Position numbers and translations under genes: made by a program. Below the pieces are notes generated by a model. The model was not told the origin of the DNA and did no database searches. It worked only from the letters and a program-made list of their open reading frames with translations. 64,000 nt of DNA from Aliarcobacter cryaerophilus ATCC 43158 (lineage in GTDB: Bacteria; Campylobacterota; Campylobacteria; Campylobacterales; Arcobacteraceae), in contig NZ_CP032823.1 in assembly GCF_003660105.1 (NCBI RefSeq), forward strand, positions 248,001 to 312,000, read 5' to 3'. Of the stretch, positions 36,472-44,625 are shown piece by piece (the stretch's first letter is position 1; every line of letters starts with the position of its first letter).

Positions 36472-36912
36472 ATGGAGTGTGAATTTCCAACAGTAAATTC
36501 AAATAAAGATGAGATAAAAGCAATTTTTGAAGAGACAAAAACTATTGCAATAGTAGGACTCTCTCCTGATAATGAAAAAGCTTCTTATAGAGTTGCTCAG
36601 TATTTGAAAAATGCTGGTTTTAAAATAGTTCCAATTTATCCAAAAGAAGATGAGATTTTGGGTGAAAAAGTTTACAGAAGTTTGGCTGAAATACCTTTTG
36701 ATATTGATATTGTCGATATTTTTAGAAAGCCTGATGCTATAGCAAAAGTTGTAGATGAAGTTTTGGTTTTAAAAAATGATAAAAATATAAAAACTGTGTG
36801 GTTTCAATTAGGACTTTCAAATAATGAAGCTGCGCAAAAAGCTCTTGATAATGGATTAAAAGTTGTTCAAAATAAGTGTACTAAAATAGAGCATAAGTCA
36901 ATTTATGAGTAG
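36472..36912 (+). CDS. CoA-binding protein (YccU-like)
   Basis: A 146-aa single-domain Rossmann protein of the CoA-binding family. It has TKTIAIVGLSPDNEKASYRVAQYL at the nucleotide loop, VPIYPKEDEILG, DIVDIFRKPD and a WFQLG segment, as in YccU. These proteins bind CoA but have no assigned reaction. It lies 9 bp after the DHH gene with an AAGGAG ribosome site, so the three genes form one unit that ends at the hairpin at 36915. Confidence 0.85.
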   Translation: MECEFPTVNSNKDEIKAIFEETKTIAIVGLSPDNEKASYRVAQYLKNAGFKIVPIYPKEDEILGEKVYRSLAEIPFDIDIVDIFRKPDAIAKVVDEVLVLKNDKNIKTVWFQLGLSNNEAAQKALDNGLKVVQNKCTKIEHKSIYE

Positions 36913-36914
36913 GC

Positions 36915-36943
36915 TAATTAGAAGTTCTAAAAACTTCTAATTA
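36915..36943. terminator. Bidirectional terminator
   Basis: TAATTAGAAGTT (36915-36926) pairs perfectly with AACTTCTAATTA (36932-36943), loop CTAAA, between the convergent CoA-binding protein and PAS genes. Confidence 0.7.
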
Positions 36944-36955
36944 TTACTTTATAGT

Positions 36956-37351
36956 TTATCTTTCACTTCTTCGCATCTCTTCATATAATTTTTCAGCTTT
37001 TTCTATCTCTTTACTAGAAGGTTTTCTTCTACAAGATAGATAACCTTTTGAACCATCACAACTTTCAAATGGATAAACAGTTGCAAAAACCCAATAATAT
37101 CCACCATTTTTTGTTGCATTTTTTACATATCCTGTCCAAATCTCACCTTTTTGAACAGTATCCCATAAAGATTTAAATGCAGCCTTTGGCATATCATTAT
37201 GTCTAACCATATTATGTGGTTTTCCAAGCATTTCAGCAAGAGAGTATCCAGCTACATTGCAAAAATCGTCATTTGCAAATCTTATTATTCCTTTTTCATC
37301 TGTTTCACTTACTAAAAATGCATTTTTATCTAGTACTGTTTCTTTTGACAT
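36956..37351 (-). CDS. Aer/CetB-type single PAS protein
   Basis: A 131-aa protein made of one PAS domain. The blocks GIIRFANDDFCNVAGYS, NMVRHNDMPKAAF and WTGYVKNATKNGGYYWVFATVYP are those of the FAD-binding PAS of the energy-taxis receptor Aer and of C. jejuni CetB. It is followed by a short charged helix (about 112-131). The upstream gene, 12 bp away, encodes a soluble chemoreceptor, so the pair probably acts as a split redox-taxis receptor. Confidence 0.88.
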   Translation of the reverse strand: MSKETVLDKNAFLVSETDEKGIIRFANDDFCNVAGYSLAEMLGKPHNMVRHNDMPKAAFKSLWDTVQKGEIWTGYVKNATKNGGYYWVFATVYPFESCDGSKGYLSCRRKPSSKEIEKAEKLYEEMRRSER

Positions 37352-37363
37352 TTTATTTTCCTC

Positions 37364-38599
37364 TTAGTTAAACTTTTTACTTTTTGCATCTGTTAATAAT
37401 TCTTGTGCTAATTTAGAAACACTTTGAGATATCTCTTTTATCTGATTTGACTCAAATGCGTTTTCTTGAGTAACTCTATCTAGCATATTTACAGTTTGGT
37501 TTATTTGTTCAATTCCAAGCATCTGCTCTTTTGATGCTCCTGATACATCTTCAATTATATTTATAGTTTCAGATATATTTTTATTTAGTTCTTTATATCC
37601 TTCTATCATATCAGATGAGATTAATTTTCCATCATTTGCTTTTATTGTTGCTTCTTCTACTAAATTTTTTATCTCTTTTGCAGCTTCAGCACTTCTATTT
37701 GCTAGATTTCTTACTTCTTGTGCAACAACAGCAAACCCTTTTCCTGCTTCTCCTGCAGTTGCAGCTTCAACAGCTGCATTTAATGAAAGAATATTTGTTT
37801 GAAATGCAATTTGGTCAATTACTGTAATTGCACTATTTATAGCTTTTACTTTTTCATTTATTTCATCCATAGATAGAGTTGTTTTAGAGGCTAACTCTTC
37901 ACCTGTTAGAACAGATTTTTTTACAATTTGTCCCAAACTAGCCATTTTAGTAGCATTTTGAGTGTTATTTCTAGTAATACTAGTTATCTCTTCAAGGGCA
38001 GCAGCTGTTTGTTCAAGAGATGCTGCTTGTTCATTTGCTTTTTCTGCAAGATTGTTCATAGAATTTGTCATAGTTGAAGAACTCTCTTCTAAAGTCTCTC
38101 CATTTTCAAAATTATTTTTTGCACTATTTCCTAAAGCTTTTCCAAGTAGATTAATACTATCCATAAGTAGTCTCATATCATCTTTATAATTATCAACAAC
38201 TTTTATATAGTCAGTAAAATCATCATTCTTATAACTATCTACAACTCTTAAAATTCTTGAAGTAGCATCATCAATACTAGTTAGCATTTTGTTTAAAGTA
38301 TTTCTTAAAGTTGAAATTGTTGGGTTTTCACTATTTCCTTTAATTCTGCATTTATAAATACCTTGTTCAACTTTGTCAGCAGTTAATACAATCTCTCCAA
38401 GAACTCTCATATCATCTTTTGTTCTCTTATCAAAACTTTTTATTTTTTGATTCCAACTTTTAAACATCATATCAACTTTTTTGTTGCCTGTTGATTCTAT
38501 ATATTCAAATTCACTTTTTTCATAAGATAAAAATTCAATTAATTGTTGAAAATATTTATCAATATTCTCTAAATCTTTATTTGATACTGATCCAAACAT
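37364..38599 (-). CDS. Soluble methyl-accepting chemotaxis protein
   Basis: A 411-aa chemoreceptor with no membrane helix, so it is cytoplasmic. The N-terminal 170 residues are helical with no recognised ligand domain. The C-terminal signalling domain has the conserved tip around [20 protein letters not shown] and [16 protein letters not shown] (about 265-310), which binds CheA and CheW. With the PAS protein downstream it resembles the CetA/CetB energy-taxis pair of C. jejuni, but CetA is membrane-bound and this one is not. Confidence 0.9.
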   Translation of the reverse strand: MFGSVSNKDLENIDKYFQQLIEFLSYEKSEFEYIESTGNKKVDMMFKSWNQKIKSFDKRTKDDMRVLGEIVLTADKVEQGIYKCRIKGNSENPTISTLRNTLNKMLTSIDDATSRILRVVDSYKNDDFTDYIKVVDNYKDDMRLLMDSINLLGKALGNSAKNNFENGETLEESSSTMTNSMNNLAEKANEQAASLEQTAAALEEITSITRNNTQNATKMASLGQIVKKSVLTGEELASKTTLSMDEINEKVKAINSAITVIDQIAFQTNILSLNAAVEAATAGEAGKGFAVVAQEVRNLANRSAEAAKEIKNLVEEATIKANDGKLISSDMIEGYKELNKNISETINIIEDVSGASKEQMLGIEQINQTVNMLDRVTQENAFESNQIKEISQSVSKLAQELLTDAKSKKFN

Positions 38600-38760
38600 A
38601 TAAACACCTTTTTGATTAATATTGTAATTTTAGTTTAATAGAAAATATTTTTGTAGCTTAAAAATGTTATTTCATAATATAAGTTTAATAAAATAGAATA
38701 ACAAAGTTTAGTAACAAAATGGTTTCAATTAATAAAAAGCAATAAAAAATATATTTACTC

Positions 38761-38811
38761 TTGACTAAAATCATTATCCTAAAATTTTAAATAGGATAAA
38801 CTTTATCCTAT
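38761..38811 (+). promoter_or_regulatory. Promoter with 21-bp palindromic operator before the hemerythrin-PAS gene
   Basis: ATAGGATAAA-C-TTTATCCTAT (38791-38811) is a perfect palindrome, and a third half-site TTATCCTA lies at 38774-38781. TTGACT (38761-38766) fits a -35 box; with 17-20 bp spacing an AT-rich -10 falls at 38784-38792, so the palindrome would sit at the transcription start, a repressor-type position. Confidence 0.5.
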
Positions 38812-38831
38812 ATTTATAAAAGGAATTTAAG

Positions 38832-39833
38832 ATGTTAAGTGATTTATCAAATAATATTGAAATATTTAAAAAAGGTCATCCAGTAAGAGTATATTTAGAA
38901 GAGAATATATTAATAAAAAAGCTATTTTCCGAACTTTTTAATACAGATATAAAAAAAGATTATCAAAAATTTTATAATATTTTTAACCAAATTTGTGAAG
39001 TAGAAAAGCACTTTGCAAGAAAAGAGAACCAGCTTTTTCCTTATCTTGAAAAATATGGTTGGACTGGTCCTTCTCAAGGAATGTGGTCTTTTCATGATGA
39101 TATTAGAGCAATAATAAAAGATGCAAGAGCTAGTATTGAAGCAAAAGATTTTGACTCAATACTAGAAAAATGCACAAATGTATATAATAATTTGATTCAT
39201 TTAATAAATGTAGAAGAGAATAGGCTTCTTCCAAATGCTTTACAACTATTAAAAGAGGAAGATTGGGAAGAGTTTTATGAAGGAGATAGCGAAATTGGTT
39301 GGATGTTTACAACTCCTCCTCCTAGATATCCAGAGATTCTAAATAAAGAGACAAGCAATGCAGAACAAGAGTATATTCATCCAAGTATGGATAAGAAAAG
39401 AAGAGAATTACCATTCACTCTTGAGGGAAGAACTCATTATGATGAAGGTTATTTAACACCTGAACAAGTAAATTTTATATTTAAGTTCTTACCTGTAGAT
39501 ATTACTTATGTAGATGAAAATGATAGAGTTGTTTTTTATAATCGTGGAGATGAGAGAATTTTCCCAAGAAGTGCTGGAATAATCGGAAGAGAGGTTAAAT
39601 TTTGTCACCCTCCAAAAAGTGTTGATCAGGTTCTAAAAATTCTTGAAGAGTTTAAAGCAGGGAGTCAAGATATTGCTGATTTCTGGATTACATTTAAAGG
39701 AAAGTTTGTGCATATAAGATATTTTGCTGTAAGAGATGAGCAAAAAAACTATAAAGGTGTAATTGAAATGTCGCAAGATGTTACAGATATAAGAGCATTA
39801 CAAGGAGAGAAAAGACTTTTAGCTTGGGAGTAG
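38832..39833 (+). CDS. Hemerythrin (HHE)-PAS sensor protein
   Basis: A 333-aa soluble protein with a hemerythrin-type domain (about 10-140) and a C-terminal PAS domain (about 215-325). Candidate di-iron ligands are His16, His60, Glu65, His88, His123 and Glu128, a full set. The PAS part has LPVDITYVDENDRVVFYNRGDE and GVIEMSQDVTDIR. The layout matches the DUF438/HHE/PAS group. It may sense oxygen or NO, but no output domain is present. It stands alone, with a palindrome in front and a hairpin over its stop codon. Confidence 0.86.
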   Translation: MLSDLSNNIEIFKKGHPVRVYLEENILIKKLFSELFNTDIKKDYQKFYNIFNQICEVEKHFARKENQLFPYLEKYGWTGPSQGMWSFHDDIRAIIKDARASIEAKDFDSILEKCTNVYNNLIHLINVEENRLLPNALQLLKEEDWEEFYEGDSEIGWMFTTPPPRYPEILNKETSNAEQEYIHPSMDKKRRELPFTLEGRTHYDEGYLTPEQVNFIFKFLPVDITYVDENDRVVFYNRGDERIFPRSAGIIGREVKFCHPPKSVDQVLKILEEFKAGSQDIADFWITFKGKFVHIRYFAVRDEQKNYKGVIEMSQDVTDIRALQGEKRLLAWE

Positions 39834-39853
39834 CAGATTTTAAAAATCTGCTA
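39831..39853 (+). terminator. Hairpin at the end of the hemerythrin-PAS gene
   Basis: TAGCAGATTT (39831-39840) pairs with AAATCTGCTA (39844-39853). T-rich sequence follows on the plus strand. The stem includes the stop codon. Confidence 0.65.
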
Positions 39854-39873
39854 TTTATTATTTTGAATAAAAT

Positions 39874-40710
39874 CTATTTTACAATTTGGTGTAGCTTTGA
39901 ACATTGTCCTAAATATATATCCATTCCACACATATCATTCATAATATCTTGAAAACTATGAGCATGGGCATTGTAAACATATACAAAAATCTCATCACCT
40001 TTTTTTAAGAAGTTTTTCTTTCCAAAATCTGTATATGCTGTTGCACCTGCCGCTATTAAAATACCTTTTGAATTGTGCGCATATTTTAAAAACTGTCCTA
40101 ACTCTTCAAGTGGTCCACAATCTTCTTGGCAATTTAAAATATCAATCATCCAATCTTTTAACTTTTCAAAAAAATAGCTATATGATTTTACAGCACTAGT
40201 TGTTCCATAATCGCAAACAATTCCATCTCTTTTTATAAATGAAGAGATATGATATTTTCCTAAAATTCCTTTTTCACTAAAATCATCTATAGGAATAATA
40301 TCTTGAGAAATACCTTTTGTTTTAGAACCCCAGTTTTTTTTAGTACTTAGTTTATTCCCATCTTGAATACGAATAGAGCAGTCATTAAATGCTGTAAAAT
40401 ATTTTGGAACAATATCTATTACTTTTTCATTTTCATAGACAAAATCACAAATTAAAGCAACTTCTGCTTCAACTTGAAGTTTGTCTTCTTCTCTTCCATG
40501 AGTTAATATAACTTCATCACAAATAGGATAAGTTCCTAAAAAACTGTCATGACCTTTTATGTAAAAAGGAAACATCCCTTTTGGTGCATCTTTTTCTTTT
40601 GTTTCAATTACAGAAAACTCATCAGCTTCTCCAGCTTCTCCTAAGTGATTTGCAAAGTTTCCAGCAACTGCAAAACCTAAATAATCTTTTAAATCTTCTA
40701 TTAAATTCAT
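39874..40710 (-). CDS. DUF5718-like protein of unknown function
   Basis: A 278-aa soluble protein that I recognise only as a conserved Campylobacterota family (DUF5718-like). It has no signal peptide or membrane helix. The segment QVEAEVALICDF followed by YFTAFNDCSIR resembles the ExE and NDVSxR pattern of fumarylacetoacetate hydrolase-fold enzymes, and GATAYTDFGKKNFLKKGDE fits the end of that fold, so a hydrolase or decarboxylase is possible. It lies alone between the hemerythrin-PAS gene and the fumarase gene. Confidence 0.7.
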   Translation of the reverse strand: MNLIEDLKDYLGFAVAGNFANHLGEAGEADEFSVIETKEKDAPKGMFPFYIKGHDSFLGTYPICDEVILTHGREEDKLQVEAEVALICDFVYENEKVIDIVPKYFTAFNDCSIRIQDGNKLSTKKNWGSKTKGISQDIIPIDDFSEKGILGKYHISSFIKRDGIVCDYGTTSAVKSYSYFFEKLKDWMIDILNCQEDCGPLEELGQFLKYAHNSKGILIAAGATAYTDFGKKNFLKKGDEIFVYVYNAHAHSFQDIMNDMCGMDIYLGQCSKLHQIVK

Positions 40711-40821
40711 AATTATAAAATCCTAAAATATTTTGAATTGCAATTGTATCCAAAAAAATTGTTTTAAAAGTCAAAAACGAAATATAATTTGTTAATTTAA
40801 GAGTAATTTAAGATAGATATT

Positions 40822-40855
40822 TACAAAGAGCCTAGAGTATTTGTGGCTCTTTGTA
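40822..40855 (-). terminator. Hairpin after the fumarase gene
   Basis: TACAAAGAGCC (40822-40832) pairs with GGCTCTTTGTA (40845-40855), an 11-bp perfect stem. The T-run on the minus strand is weak. Confidence 0.55.
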
Positions 40856-40864
40856 TAATAAGGA

Positions 40865-42364
40865 TTACTTATTAATAGTTCTCCATTTAGCAGGTCCTGT
40901 TGTATGAATAGAGTTTCCAAGAGTATCAACAGCAACAGTTACAGGCATATCTTTTACTTCAAATTCGTAAATAGCTTCCATCCCAAGCTCTTCAAATGCT
41001 AAAGTTTTTGCTCCTTTTATTGATTGAGCAATTAAATATGCTGCACCTCCTGTTGCAATTAGATAGATAGATTTGTACTCTTTTATTAAATCGATTGTTG
41101 GTTGTTTTCTCTCACCTTTTCCAATCATTCCCATAATTCCAATTTCCATCATATCTTTTGTAAATTTATCCATTCTTGTAGATGTTGTTGGTCCTGCAGG
41201 TCCTACAACTTCACCTTTTACAGGATCAACTGGTCCAACATAGTATATAAATTTATCTTTTAAATCAACACCATTTGGAAGAGGAATTCCTGCATTTTTG
41301 TACTCAACTATTTTTTTGTGAGCAGCATCACGTGCAGTTAAAATTTTTCCAGATAATAAAAGTGTATCACCAGATTTAAATTGAGATAAATTCTCTTTTG
41401 TTAAATCTTCAATATTTACTCTTTTAATAGTATCCATTGGAAGTTCAATATCTGGCCAAAGATCTAAATCAGGTTTTTTAAATTTAGCAGGTCCATTTCC
41501 ATCTAATTCAAAGTGAATATGTCTAGTTGCTGCACAGTTTGGAATCATAGCAACAGGAAGTGAAGCAGCATGACATGGGTAATCTAAGATTTTAACATCT
41601 AAAACAGTTGTTAGACCTCCTAAGCCTTGAGCCCCAATTCCTAACTTATTTATATCTTCATATAATTTTAATCTTAATTCTTCAAGTGGAGTTTGAGCCC
41701 CTCTAGCTTTTAGTTCATGAATATCAACATGTCCCATTAAAGACTCTTTTGCAAGCAACATTGATTTTTCAGGATTTCCACCAATTCCAATTCCTAAAAT
41801 CCCAGGAGGACACCATCCAGCACCCATCTCTTTTACATTTGACATAACCCAATCATATATACTATCGCTTGGATTTAAAACAGCAAATTTAGATTTATTT
41901 TCACTTCCTCCACCTTTTGCTGCAACTGTAATATCAAGTTTATCAGAGTTATCAACACTTACATGAATAACAGCAGGAGTATTATTTTTTGTATTTGTTC
42001 TTTTTCCAGCAGGATCAGCTACAACTGAATATCTTAGAGTATTATCAGGGTCTGTATAACCTTTTGCTACACCTTCATTTAATAAATCTTCTAAATTTTT
42101 TGTAATATCTAGGTTTGCTTTTAACCCAACTTTTACAAAAATATTAACACTTCCTGTATCTTGACAAAGAGGTCTATGCCCTAAAGCACACATTTTTGAG
42201 TTTATTAGGATTTGTCCAATTGCATTTTTTGCTGCATCACTTTTTTCATTTTCATAAGCTTCAACCATACCTTTTACAAAGTCTTCTGGATGATAAAAAG
42301 ATATAAATTGACACGCAGAGGCAACTGAATCAATAATATCTTGTTCTGTGATTTTTTTACTCAT
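40865..42364 (-). CDS. fumA: Class I fumarate hydratase (iron-sulfur)
   Basis: This 4Fe-4S enzyme interconverts fumarate and malate. At 499 aa both halves are fused, as in E. coli FumA. Cluster-type cysteines are seen in CALGHRPLCQDTGS, AGWCPPGILGIGIGG and IPNCAATRH. The C-terminal beta domain has GPAGPTTSTRMDKF, GMIGKG and TGGAAYLIA. Some class I fumarases also hydrate mesaconate. That is of interest because the next genes upstream concern CoA derivatives that could derive from it. A terminator lies between them. Confidence 0.94.
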   Translation of the reverse strand: MSKKITEQDIIDSVASACQFISFYHPEDFVKGMVEAYENEKSDAAKNAIGQILINSKMCALGHRPLCQDTGSVNIFVKVGLKANLDITKNLEDLLNEGVAKGYTDPDNTLRYSVVADPAGKRTNTKNNTPAVIHVSVDNSDKLDITVAAKGGGSENKSKFAVLNPSDSIYDWVMSNVKEMGAGWCPPGILGIGIGGNPEKSMLLAKESLMGHVDIHELKARGAQTPLEELRLKLYEDINKLGIGAQGLGGLTTVLDVKILDYPCHAASLPVAMIPNCAATRHIHFELDGNGPAKFKKPDLDLWPDIELPMDTIKRVNIEDLTKENLSQFKSGDTLLLSGKILTARDAAHKKIVEYKNAGIPLPNGVDLKDKFIYYVGPVDPVKGEVVGPAGPTTSTRMDKFTKDMMEIGIMGMIGKGERKQPTIDLIKEYKSIYLIATGGAAYLIAQSIKGAKTLAFEELGMEAIYEFEVKDMPVTVAVDTLGNSIHTTGPAKWRTINK

Positions 42365-42484
42365 TAATTTTTCCTTTTTTGGTTTTAGAAATCTTTTAAT
42401 TATATCAATGCACCATATAAAATTGGCTTTTACAAAACATATTTTATATGAAAATTTTTAAATATATTAAAAATTTATGAATTA

Positions 42485-42518
42485 AAAAAAAGCTACCCTT
42501 AAAAAAGGGTAGCTTTTT
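42485..42518 (-). terminator. Terminator of the acyl-CoA cluster
   Basis: AAAAAGCTACCCTT (42487-42500) pairs with AAGGGTAGCTTTTT (42505-42518), loop AAAA. On the minus strand it ends in seven or more T residues, a strong rho-independent terminator after the lyase gene at 42533. Confidence 0.88.
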
Positions 42519-42532
42519 AAATCATTTAAAAA

Positions 42533-43516
42533 TTAGGCAAAAAATCTTTTTTCTGCTTCATCTTGTAATTTAACACCAGAATATTTAGCTCTTTGAACTA
42601 ATTCCCAGAAGTATCTGTAAGTTGCTCTATCATGTAATTCACCATCATACTGAATTGGTCCCCACTCAGCATCTTGCGCTTTGATTAAAATATTTTGTGC
42701 AGCTTCAAGCTCTGTAAAATCAGGTTTCATAGCATCAACGATTGCTTGAACTTGTGTTGGGTAAATTGACCACATTCTCATAAATCCAAACTCATTTCTT
42801 GCTCTTTCCGCATCTTTAAATGTTTGATATGGATTTTTTAAATCTAAAGTTACATTATGGCAAGGAATTACACAATTTTGAATAGCAGCTTGTGCAACTC
42901 TTGCTTTTGCAGCACCAATAAGTCTATGTTCAAATTGACCTGGACTTCTCATATTTATTGCTGGAATTGCTCCTTGGTATCCAGAAACAAAGTCCATTAA
43001 ACCAAAATCAAGTACTTGTAACCAAGGTAAAGTTGCAAGTTTTTCAACATCTTGTAAAGCACCATGAGTTTCAATTAAAATGTGAATTGGAATCTCTTTT
43101 TTAATTCCAGCTTTTTTTGCAACAGCTTGAATATACTCAATTTGAGTTTTTGCATCTTCATAACAAGTTGATTTAGGAAGTGTTATATATGCTAAATTTT
43201 CTCCAGCACCAGTTACAAGAATATCAACATCTTGTCTCCAATCAGGGTGAGAATGGTCATGAATTCTTGTTCCTGCCATTTTATATGGGTTTTCAGCAGA
43301 GTTTACAACTCTAACAATCATTTGAGCATGCTCAACTTCTTTACCAGTTTCAGCACCATCTTCACAGTCACAAGTAATATCAAATACAGGACCTAGTTTT
43401 TTTTGCATTTCAAAACCTTTTAGGATTAGCTTTTCGCTTCCTGCAAAGTGTTCACAAGTTGGAATAATTGGTAAAGATTTACCAGATTCAAATAAAGCTT
43501 CTTTTGGGTGTGTCAT
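42533..43516 (-). CDS. HpcH/HpaI (CitE)-family CoA lyase
   Basis: A 327-aa TIM-barrel lyase of the citrate lyase beta/malyl-CoA lyase family. It keeps the motif CDCEDGAE (the usual DLEDxV), the metal-binding Glu in HILIETHGA and the Asp in LDFGLMDFVSG. Members cleave or join acyl-CoA esters of 3-hydroxy acids, such as malyl-CoA, methylmalyl-CoA or citramalyl-CoA. It is the last gene of a four-gene cluster (47167 to 42533), 29 bp after the MaoC-type hydratase gene. A methylmalyl-CoA or malyl-CoA lyase role is inferred from the neighbours. Confidence 0.82.
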   Translation of the reverse strand: MTHPKEALFESGKSLPIIPTCEHFAGSEKLILKGFEMQKKLGPVFDITCDCEDGAETGKEVEHAQMIVRVVNSAENPYKMAGTRIHDHSHPDWRQDVDILVTGAGENLAYITLPKSTCYEDAKTQIEYIQAVAKKAGIKKEIPIHILIETHGALQDVEKLATLPWLQVLDFGLMDFVSGYQGAIPAINMRSPGQFEHRLIGAAKARVAQAAIQNCVIPCHNVTLDLKNPYQTFKDAERARNEFGFMRMWSIYPTQVQAIVDAMKPDFTELEAAQNILIKAQDAEWGPIQYDGELHDRATYRYFWELVQRAKYSGVKLQDEAEKRFFA

Positions 43517-43545
43517 GTTTTTTCCTTTTTATTAAATTTAATTTT

Positions 43546-44616
43546 TTATTTTTTTGTTGATTTTTTTGGGATTATAATTGTGTAATCCAAATCAAGTACA
43601 ACATTTGGAAGATATTTTCCATCTTCTGCTTTTGCATTTTCAATATCTTTTGGATTTTGGTTTTTAAGTGCAACGGTTCTAACTCTTAAAAGTCCAATAT
43701 CCTCTCTTTTATGTTCAATTTTTTCCAAAATTTCACTATAAGCATAAATTGTATCTCCAGCATAAGTTGGATTACAGTGATTTCCACTATTTATTGCATA
43801 TACCCATTGAGCATTTTGTAGCCCATTAAATGATATTGCTCTTGCCATTGATATTATAATTCCACCATACATAAGTCTTTGACCCATTGGTGTAGTTTTC
43901 ATCATATGGTCGTTGAAATGTACTTTTGCATTATTTTGATATAACTTTGTTGCAAGTGTATGGTCACTATTATCAATAGTTATTCCTTCTGGATGGTTTA
44001 GTCTTTCACCAACTTCATAATCTTCGAAGAAGTAAACTCCTCCACTCGCATTTGTATCAACACATTTTATAGTTGGGATATTAATCTTATCTAAAATTGG
44101 AGTTGCTTTTTCAAAAGTTGGAACTTCATTTATACCACTTAAGTTTGAGTGGTCTTTTTTATGAACCATTACCCATCTTTTAAAATTTAAAACTTCATTC
44201 CCATTTTGATTTATCCCAATTGAGTGAACGTATACAACCCCACTTTTTCCATTTGAGTTCTCTTTTAATCCAATAACTTTTGAAGTCATTGATACAGTAT
44301 CACCTATAAAAACTGGATTTGGGAAAGATATTTCAGCATACCCTAAATTTGCAATAGCATTTAAAGATATATCTTGAACAGATTTTCCAAATGTTAAATG
44401 AAACATTAAAATATCATCAATTGGTCTTTTGTCATATCCAATTTCCTTTGCTACAACATCACTTGAGTGCAAAGAAAATCTAGAACCTGTAAAAGCAATA
44501 TATAAAGATACATCACCTTCACTTATAGTTCTAGGAAGTGGATGAACTATTTTTTGACCAATACTAAAATCTTCAAAATAGTTACCAAAGTTTATTTTGT
44601 TGCTAATTTTTGACAA
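43546..44616 (-). CDS. MaoC-family hydratase, mesaconyl-CoA hydratase-like
   Basis: A 356-aa double hotdog protein. The first half begins FGNYFEDFSIGQKIVHP and has PRTISEGDVSLYIAFTGSRF. The second half has the hydratase pattern IDNSDHTLATKLYQNNAKVHFNDH and YGGIIISMARAI. This matches mesaconyl-CoA (2-methylfumaryl-CoA) hydratases, which make beta-methylmalyl-CoA. Such an enzyme next to CitE-type lyases is the known arrangement in C5 dicarboxylyl-CoA pathways. It lies 9 bp after the synthetase-lyase fusion gene. An R-specific enoyl-CoA hydratase is an alternative. Confidence 0.8.
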   Translation of the reverse strand: MSKISNKINFGNYFEDFSIGQKIVHPLPRTISEGDVSLYIAFTGSRFSLHSSDVVAKEIGYDKRPIDDILMFHLTFGKSVQDISLNAIANLGYAEISFPNPVFIGDTVSMTSKVIGLKENSNGKSGVVYVHSIGINQNGNEVLNFKRWVMVHKKDHSNLSGINEVPTFEKATPILDKINIPTIKCVDTNASGGVYFFEDYEVGERLNHPEGITIDNSDHTLATKLYQNNAKVHFNDHMMKTTPMGQRLMYGGIIISMARAISFNGLQNAQWVYAINSGNHCNPTYAGDTIYAYSEILEKIEHKREDIGLLRVRTVALKNQNPKDIENAKAEDGKYLPNVVLDLDYTIIIPKKSTKK

Positions 44617-44625
44617 TTTTTCTCC

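Noticed and set aside
37615-38189. Leu-rich and Ser-rich frames opposite the chemoreceptor gene
   Set aside because: They are antisense shadows of a conserved coding sequence with biased codons.
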